From Apostichopus parvimensis (taxonomy: Eukaryota; Echinodermata; Holothuroidea; Aspidochirotida; Stichopodidae): 21,247 bases of DNA. The stretch is from the NCBI GenBank assembly GCA_000934455.1, contig KN882553.1:117234-138480 (forward strand), given 5' to 3'. Position 1 is the stretch's first letter. Every line of letters starts with the position of its first letter. The notes below the pieces were generated by a model. That model did no database searches, was not told the DNA's origin, and saw only the letters and a program-made list of their open reading frames with translations. Positions 1-9,000 of the stretch are shown here, piece after piece. Position numbers and translations under genes: made by a program.

Positions 1-68
1 GAGAGTCACCTGTGGAGCAGAGAAGCCTGGCACTTACCGTTTGAGTTCAAGTGTATCGGCACTTTGAG
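1..68 (+). CDS. TRAF7-like exon 1 of window (3' part)
   Basis: Reading from base 1 gives 22 codons plus two bases, ending FEFKCIGTL and then AG, followed by donor gtgagc. The two leftover bases join the A at 900 to make Arg, directly before GHQGAV. This is the lead-in strand to the first propeller blade. The exon start is outside the window. Confidence 0.75.
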
Positions 69-3000
69 GTGAGCATGCCGTGAAAGTGTCCATTAATTAG
101 CTATAGGTTGCATCCAAAAACCCGCCATTTGTACTGAATGGCAGGTTTATTACAGTTGGTTAGCTGATTGATCAGTCCCATCTTTTCGCACCTTAGTTGA
201 GCTGCCTATTTGTCTATCATGCAAGTCATCACACAGCTAGTAGCCAAATCACTGTCAGATCAAGGCAGACATGGCAATGTGTGAACAAATCAACTCTTCC
301 AAACTACCAACAAGTCTGTTTGCAGGAGAGGTAAAGTTTCAGTAAGTTGAGGTCAAGAGAGCTGAAAAATGCTACCTATGGTTAATGGACTAATTTTTGT
401 CATGGGTTTTCAAAGATACTCTTAAGACACAAATTTCATTTGGACATTTTATAGACAGGTAAAATCGACCATTGCCTATGTGAGTTGTATATTTCTATAC
501 AATTCATTTAAACATTACAGGCTCGTCGATATATAAGTGGCTGTAAAACGAAGTCTAGCACACACACACCAGGATACAAAAATTCAGTAAGAAAAAACAG
601 AAGACAATTTCAGGTAGTTTGGGTATTAAAACCTCCTCTGCCAACTCCAAGCAAAACCCCCACCCCACCCCACCCCCTCATTTTAAAGACTTCAGTACAA
701 ATCCATGTGTTACTGGTGATTTGATTTGTTTTCAGAGGCCATCAAGGTGCCATCCACAGTCTTGTCATTCACAGAGACAAACTTTACTCCTCTGCCAACA
801 CCAAGCAAAACCCCCACCCACCCCACCCCCACCCCACCCCTTCATTATAAAGACTTCAGTACAAGTCCATGTTTACCAGGTGATTTGATTTGTTTTCAGA
901 GGCCATCAAGGTGCCGTCCACAGTCTTGCCATTCACAGAGACAAACTTTACTCAGGAGGCTCAGATTGTGTTATTAAAGTTTGGAATTTATTGGGACTTA
1001 GCAAAGGTTGTGTCCAGGAACTTAGGGGACACACCAAACAGGTGAGCTGTCAGTGTGGTTACCCAGTATTACTCTGTAATATTTCGTCGTTACCCTGTAG
1101 TTACCCCTTCGTTACCCCGTATCGCTATTCAGTCGCACTGCGGGTGATGTATTCCACTAGTAGACAAACCATTGATAACAGTAGACTAGGGTAGAAGGCA
1201 TATTAGTCAAAATGTTCTGACCAGACTTGTCCAGTGTGTGCCACTTTTTTAAGAACCCCTTGCTGTACATTAAACTAATAGTTGTATACCGGTGCTGTGG
1301 CGGAGTGGATAAAGGCGGTGGCATTTTAAAGCAATGAGGCTTAGCAATCGGGAGGTTCCGGGTTCGATACCCGGCCGGGTCATAGCAAGGTGGGTTTTTG
1401 GTCCAAGAGCAATCTATGGGTTGAAATGACTTTCTAAATTGAAAAAGATTCCAAATTTGAGTTAAAATGTTGAATTGGCAGCCACCCGACGTGCAAGTTG
1501 TAATCCATAAGCCCTTGCAGGTTTCTCCCACGTTTGCGGTCGCTTTAAGCGTCGTAAAAATAACTGCTGATAATAATAATTATTATTGCTTTGTTATCAA
1601 CAGGTGGTGGCATTGGTAGCTGGGCAAATATACCTCTACAGTGCTGCCCTGGACAACACCATACGTTGCTGGAATTATGAAACTCCCGACAGTGATGTTA
1701 AAATTATCAAAGTGAGTGGAAGTACTGAGTTTTAAGCTGTGATATGACCATCATCGTGTGAAAGAGGGAGGGGAGAGGAGGCCTGCAGTGAAAGGGAGGG
1801 GGGGGGGTGGGAAGTTGATGTAGTGAAAGAAGTCACAGTTTGGGTACAATAACATCATCTTTGTTTACACACACACACATATCCAGGGGTGGGGATTGGG
1901 AGAATGTACAACCCCATTTTTTCAACCACTCAAAGAAAATTAGACATGTGTGATTATAAATACAACCTTGCATGTATACCTAATTTCTAAACCTAATTTG
2001 CAACCTAAACATGCCTCAGAAAACACCATTTCACATCTATTGCTTTAATCTTTTTCTGAAGACCCCCTTACATGGGAGTCGGCTAGCTGTAACACTCCAG
2101 GGTCGCACGAGCTCCTTTTCAAAATCCTGGATCCTTTTGAAAACCTTAAAATCCTGCATTCTTCTAAAATCCTGGATACTAAATTCCTAAACTCCTTGAT
2201 CCTTTTAAAATCCTAAAATCCTGGATCCTTGGTTTTAAACCATGATAGCTATACATCATGTCAATCCTCGCTATGATGTAGTTCTATAGGAAAGGAATAA
2301 TAAATATATGCTAACACATTTTATTTGGGTTTAAACACCCTGTGAAAAATTTTCAAACATCTAAATCTGTTACAATAACTGGCGATTAGACATTGACTTC
2401 TTTCTCACCATTTTTATAGCTATTGTATCATGCATTTTCTTCTCTTAGAGTTTTGTATAATATTTTGTGTTTTTTTATGTAGAATGCCCATGATGAAGAC
2501 ATATGTGCTCTCATAATGGCTGGTAGCAATCTCTTCTCATCATCAAAGTCTGAAGTGAAGGTATGAATATTGAAATTAATTTTTTGTTCATGATTTTTTC
2601 CAAATCAACATGGAGTACCTGGGTTATAGGACAATCCGCAGTGTTGTAAACATATACCAGGTTGATAGCTTGGACCTCTTCCATCAATTGTTTTGCCATT
2701 TTTTCCCCTTTCAATTTTTAAAATTGAGTTTTATGTATTTATTTTCTAGCAATTTAATGATTTGACAGATGACTTTGTTGTTTATTTTGTGAAAAAATGT
2801 TGTTGTAAACAAAACGAAATTATTCTTTTGAGATTGACATATCTACTTTTTTTGTGGCTATTAATTTACCCTAGATTTACCAGATACTGAAAAAAAAGAA
2901 GCAAATTAAATAAAGTGAAGAAAATAACAAAAGTCTTTTTGAATCTTAACATAGATATGGAAGGCTGATACGCTGGAGTTTCTAAAAGCCATTTCAGGCC

Positions 3001-6000
3001 TACATCATTGGGTACGGGCACTGGCTTTGGACCCTCATGAGGTAAGAAAGGGAAACAAATTTGTATATGTATGTTTCATACCAAATTAAGAATGAAGAGT
3101 GTATGACGTGTGTGTGGAGGAGGGGTTGTGGTGGGGGAGGGAGGGAGTGAGGTCGCCACACTGAATGCAAATGTATCAAGCTTCTTCTTACCTTCATGTG
3201 CTGTTTAATTTTTTACTCTGAAAATTAATTCTTAACAGTCGTAGCTCATTTTGAAACTTTTTTATCAGTTAGGAAGACCATTTTGCAAGTTTATTCTCAA
3301 GTCCGGTAATTTTCTTCTTTATTTCAATCTTCATTTTCATCAAATAATCTCCTTTTTGTTTGTTTATTGCATGAAATGAATAAGCTGTAAACATTGTTTA
3401 TTCTGCATCGCATAAAAGTCTTACTTGAACCCTTGACCAGCTTTCCAATCTTACTGCCTTTGTCCGTTTAATTGGGTCATGGCAAACAGAGGTTACCTAG
3501 CATTTTCAACCGTTGAATCGCTTTTGTGCCCTGTCGTTTATCCACTTGGCATTCCTGAGCATCATCATACGTCGAAATGCAAGGACTATTGAGCAAGAGA
3601 TAGGAGACACCCAATCAGGATTCAGACCTGGAATGGGAACTAGAGAAGGTCTTTTCAATTTACGCATCATCCTTGATAAATATTTGGAGATCGGTTAAGA
3701 AGTACACATATGTTTCATAGACTACAAAAAGGCTTTCGACAGGGTATACCATAAGGACATTATGAACTCACTTAAGAAACTGGACATTGATGAGAATGAT
3801 CTCAAGTTGATACAGACATTATACTGGGAGCAAACAGCATCAGTCAAATTTGAGGAAGGACAGTCTGATGTATTCACCATAGAACGAGGGGTCAGACAAG
3901 GGTGTGTTTTATCTCCGAAGCTGTTCAATCTGTACACAGAAACCATCTTCAAAGAAATAGCAGACCTGAAGGGTGTTAGCATCGGTGAACGAAATGTGAA
4001 CAACCTGCGATATGCAGACGACACAGCACTCTTGGCAGAAAATGAAGACCAACTGCAAAGAATAGTGAATGAGGTTAAAGAAAGGAGTGAGAGGATGGGC
4101 CTGAAAATGAATACGAAGAAGACAAAAGCCATGCTAGTCAGTCGGTTAGACGAGGGGAAGGAGCTGAATATCAGAGTGAACGGAGAATTACTAGAACAGG
4201 TGAAGAGCTTCAAATATCTTGGACAAACGATAACCGATGATGGCCGCTGTGATAAAGAGATCAGGTCACGCATAGAAATTGCAAGAGGCTCCTTCATAAA
4301 GCTTAAAGACGTGCTGGCAAGTAAGAACATAAAGCTTGCAACAAGGAAAAGAATGGTGAGATGCTACGTCCTTTCAACCCTGCTGTATGCTTCAGAGACA
4401 TGGACACTCTCTAAAGGGACAGAAAATAAGATTGAAGCCTTCGAGATGTGGTTGTATAGAAAGATGCTGAAAGTGTCCTACAAAGACAGGATGAGCAATG
4501 AGGAGGTACTTAACAGGGTGAGCGAAGAGAGGAAGCTACTATCAGAGCTAAAAAACAGAAAGATGCAGTATATGGGCCACATCTTGCGATCGAATGGGCT
4601 TCAGAAACAACTTCTTGAAGGTAAGGTGGGGAGCAAAAGAAAAAGAGGGAGACCAAGGAACACGTGGTTGGCAGATATCCGGAATTGGACAGGAAAAAGC
4701 CTACACGATCTGGCACGAACAGCGGAGGATAGAACGAAGTGGCGAACCATGGCATCCAGAGCCTCGAAGGGACAAGGAACCATATAAGATAAGATTCCTG
4801 ATAGGGATGTAACATGAAATGAGCATATTAAACTTATAGAGATTTGGCTTGCAAAATTAGAGATACACAGGTCACTCAAGTCCGGTAATTTTCTCCTTTA
4901 TTTCAATCTTCATTTTTGATCGAATAAGCTCCTTTTTGTTTATTTATTGCATGAAATGAATTAGCTGTAAACATTGCCAATAGGAATATGTTTTAGTCTA
5001 TATCTATGTTTGTGTTTATGGTATCTAGTATGAATCGATTTGATTGTGTTTCCTAAATGTCGATGCAATCTCGGTCACGGAATGGTTTTGAAACTGTTTG
5101 AGCTCCGGCTTGATGTTCTGTTGTTCAAATTGTGTACATGTTTTTTTTTTTGGTTAAGATTTTAATGTCTTATCTTGTGATTGTTTTTCTATAGGAGAAC
5201 TTATACTGTGGCTCCCATAACACGGTGACCGTCTGGGACGCAACCTCTCAGTTCAGCATGAAGAAGAAGATGGACCATCTGTTTGGTTCTGTTTTCTCTC
5301 TGGCAGTCTCAAACACATATTTGTTTGTTGGTAATTTGATCTTCCGTCATTGTTTTTTCATGTCGATAATAATCAGGTCAAGTTAAGTTCATCTGCTGCT
5401 CGTTTTGTGTAAAGTAAAGCTTATTTAATATTTGTTTTTATTATTGTCATCTTTAATGAGAGTAGTCCTGCACAACTAGTGCAGAAGCACTGCTTTCCAG
5501 AGGAGCCCTCAATATCCCTGACAGATGTTCGGTCAATAGAAATCCATTCAAGGCTTTTGCTTTATTTGTGTAAGTAAGACTTATTCCCCGATCATTCAAT
5601 GTTTTTGTGATAATATTTATATCTGTACTCCATTTAATGCGGCATCGATCGTCTGTCTGTTGTTTTGTCTGTCCGTTTGTCTTTCAGCTGTCCAGTCGTC
5701 TTTCCGTCCGTTGCTTTTCTGTGCATTTATCATGTTCACTATGTCATGCTGTAAGTGGTGCTTGTGCATGCATGACTGGCCCCTCATCTGCATAAATTGA
5801 TGAATTTGTAAATCTCTTGACCAATCACTTGATCATACATTTAATGACGACATGCAATTTAGGATCCATATCACTTTTCTGTCGACTGCCTTAGTACAAA
5901 GTTGTACAAAGTCTCAAATGTTTGTAACATCAATTCATGTAGATGTTAACAAACAGCTATCAGTTTTCATATTTAGTATTAGATTTCTATTGTATCGCTC

Positions 6001-9000
6001 TCATTCCATTTTCAAGTATTATGATTTTCCAAACAAGTACATCTGATGGCACTTCTCCTTGCTGCATAACTACATTCTTTGTGTACATGTAAGATCACTC
6101 CTGCAGTGTAATTGCCACTGGTTTTTAGATATGAATAATAATAATATACAGTTCTTATAAAGCTCAAAAAAATTAAAAACATCTCGATGCATTGAAAGAA
6201 AAAAAAACACAGACAAAAAAACACAACTGAAAAAAACAGTAGAAAGACAAATGAATTGACAAAATCGTGACCTTCATAGGCCACTTTGAAGAGGAATGTT
6301 TTTCAATTGTTTCTTAAAAATATGTTTTGTGGACATAGATGTGCGAATATTGACTGGTGTACTCACGGAACTTTTATCGTCAGCCTCCTTCTAAGTCAGT
6401 AGAAAAAAGGCCAGTGAGGAAGGTAGTGCCACTCTGTCCATCCACACCTCCCGTCTTTTCCGTTGAAAATCACAAAACAACATGTTTGTATTTTGAATGA
6501 ACTGTGTCAATTTTACTTTAGGGGAACCTTGGATTCCTGCATTTTTTTAGTCCTGTATGAACTGCCAAAAATGTCTTTCCTATTTTCAAAATTTTAAATG
6601 GTGATGATGACTTTTGGTGTTAGTCGTTATAAATTCCTATCATTTTCACTGGTTTAGGTCACAGAACAAAAAGTGGGTCGTCTTGAGAATGTTAAGAAAA
6701 CGCTTTGTAATTAGTTCTGCTAGTTGATGTATTTGCGAGAAGTTTTGAAATATCAAGGCAGGGGAGTGACATGTCGGCTAAAACGATCGGTTTTTTCGGA
6801 CGTTGCCCTACTTTTCTTTACATTTCTCTCGCTAGGTACCTACAACCAGAACTTTAAAGTATTTGATGTCAACAGCTACCAATTGTTACATACATGTGTC
6901 GATCACATTGGTACGGTGACAGCTATGTCACTCAGTCCAGACCAGAAGTTCCTGGTAACTAGCTGCCATGACCGGAAAGTCAGGGTAAGGGGTATAAAGT
7001 GATCGTATCAGTATCGAGTTTGCCTTTTTTTCTCACGTTTTTCTTTCCTCCTAGGAACCGAAAAAAAGGGCATCGTGATCTTTCATGTGACATCCCACCA
7101 ACTCCTGAAAACCCTTGAACCTCTGAAAGGGTGTGTCGTGCAACTAATGCTAAGCCCTGATATGAATTACTTAATTACAAGCCATTCTGACAGTACTGTA
7201 GAGGTTCGTACCAATATTGTATAATATAATAATAATAATATATGTAACCATGGTGACAACATTTTGACATACACATAGGGTTACCATTCTAGGTTTCCCA
7301 GACTTTTTCTGTCTTAAGGGAGGGTTCGGCTGTATTTATTTAAACATTTAAAAAAACTTTGAAATCTGGTACCATTTTCGTATAGGTATCCTTCATAATC
7401 ATTGTTTTTCCACAACGTGGAGAGCTGGGGTCCTCTCAAACTTAAACCCTGCCAGGCTGTGACCATGGTACGTCCTGTCTTTCGAACGAAATATGGTAAC
7501 CCTACAAATAAAGTCACCATGGTAACCAAATTGGGCCGTATTGACATAATGTTCAAATGTTTGCAAACACTGATGAAGGCATCATTAAAAAGTAGTAAAT
7601 GACTTACGGAAGTAAAGATGTAAATAACTGTCTTTTAAATCAGATATATGTAACATTTAATATTTAATAACCCAGTCTGATCATGCTTGGCTTCCTTAGT
7701 TTAAACAGTAGCCCTCAGCTTAGGTTTGACTGGAAACATACATTACGAACATTTGGTACCATTGTTTGATATAGCCTACGCTTCATATCTATTAAAAACT
7801 TCACTGGTCGGTATCTTTCGAAATTGGAAGAAACTTAGAAGGATACAGCGAAACTGATATGTAATCTGCCTAACATGATGATTTTTATGATAATTCATGA
7901 AACAAAGGCTCGGCAGCTTTTGTCGGTTCTCCTTTCCCAAATATTGAAAATGAAACATAATTTTATTTTCCCATAGTTCAATGTATACCACAATTTAGCT
8001 CCTGCCACATAAATTATAGTTGTTGTCTGCATTACTGAATTAATTTACTTGAATATTTCGATAAAGAAGAGCGCTAAAGGTCTCTATTTTATTATTACCA
8101 GTGCAAAGTTTGAACGTTTTTTTTGTCCGACAATCATGCCTACATGTTGGTTGTCCGAACATCAAACTTATTTGCCCCCCCCCAAATGATTATTATGTAC
8201 ACTGTAGGAGAGATGTGTAGGTTTGGTGAATAGAACACCAGCTGTGGGGGCGATACCAATATTATCATTTGACCTATTTGGGGATTTTTAGTTACAATAC
8301 AATCTCAGTTTGATGTAAACAACTCCACAGCGGATTTTGAAATTTCTGTTCGGACAAAATAAATTTGGTAATCTCGGACGAGCGTACAACCATGAAATAT
8401 TTGCCATGATCACTCATTGGTCTCTCCCAAAAAATTGGTAGGCTTGTAGACTAGAGTTGTGTTCTGTGCATTTGTATGCATAGTTATTAGTATGTAGGAA
8501 CAGCACCCAACTACACCCTCAAAAGTTGTAGTGAATATGGATAGTTCATTAAAGTACGGTTCATTTAGCTTTTGGGACTGGCGATGGGATTAACAATTAT
8601 TATTGATTTAGCTTTTCCTTGTCACTTTTTTTTCAGATATACCACCTGGAAAATTTCTTGAGCATACAAGTTTTATCCCGTCATTATGGAAGTGTGAACT
8701 GCTTGGCAGTGAAGAGTTCGAAGGGGCTCCTCTGCTCTGGTTCTGATGATCAGGAAATAAAGGTATGTTTTATACAAGCATGTTTGTTTACAAAAGACAA
8801 AAATTATATTCTTCAGCGGAATTGGTGAGTCAACATTTGGTAACATGCATGGTGTGTGAACATTCAGTATAGTTTACCAACATTTGGTAACATGCATGGT
8901 GTACATTTTTTATAGTAAATCCACTTTCTACAGATTGGAAAATGTTTTATTTTATGGTTAGGAGAGATAATCCTTGAAGTCAAACTACCGATTTCATATG

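Noticed and set aside
619-977. Proline/threonine-rich open frames
   Set aside because: They read the C-rich tandem duplication in frames different from the WD40 exon.
1291-1380. Functional tRNA-Leu gene
   Set aside because: The A and B boxes are good, but the acceptor and anticodon stems do not pair and a SINE body follows.
1157-1531. 124-codon minus-strand frame
   Set aside because: Antisense of the tRNA-derived SINE.
3722-4330. 202-codon open frame on the minus strand
   Set aside because: It is the antisense shadow of the reverse-transcriptase frame, which has clear RT motifs on the + strand.
6724-7002. Open frame running into exon 7a from an upstream ATG
   Set aside because: The part before 6836 resembles nothing and is replaced by a strong acceptor; likely intron read-through.
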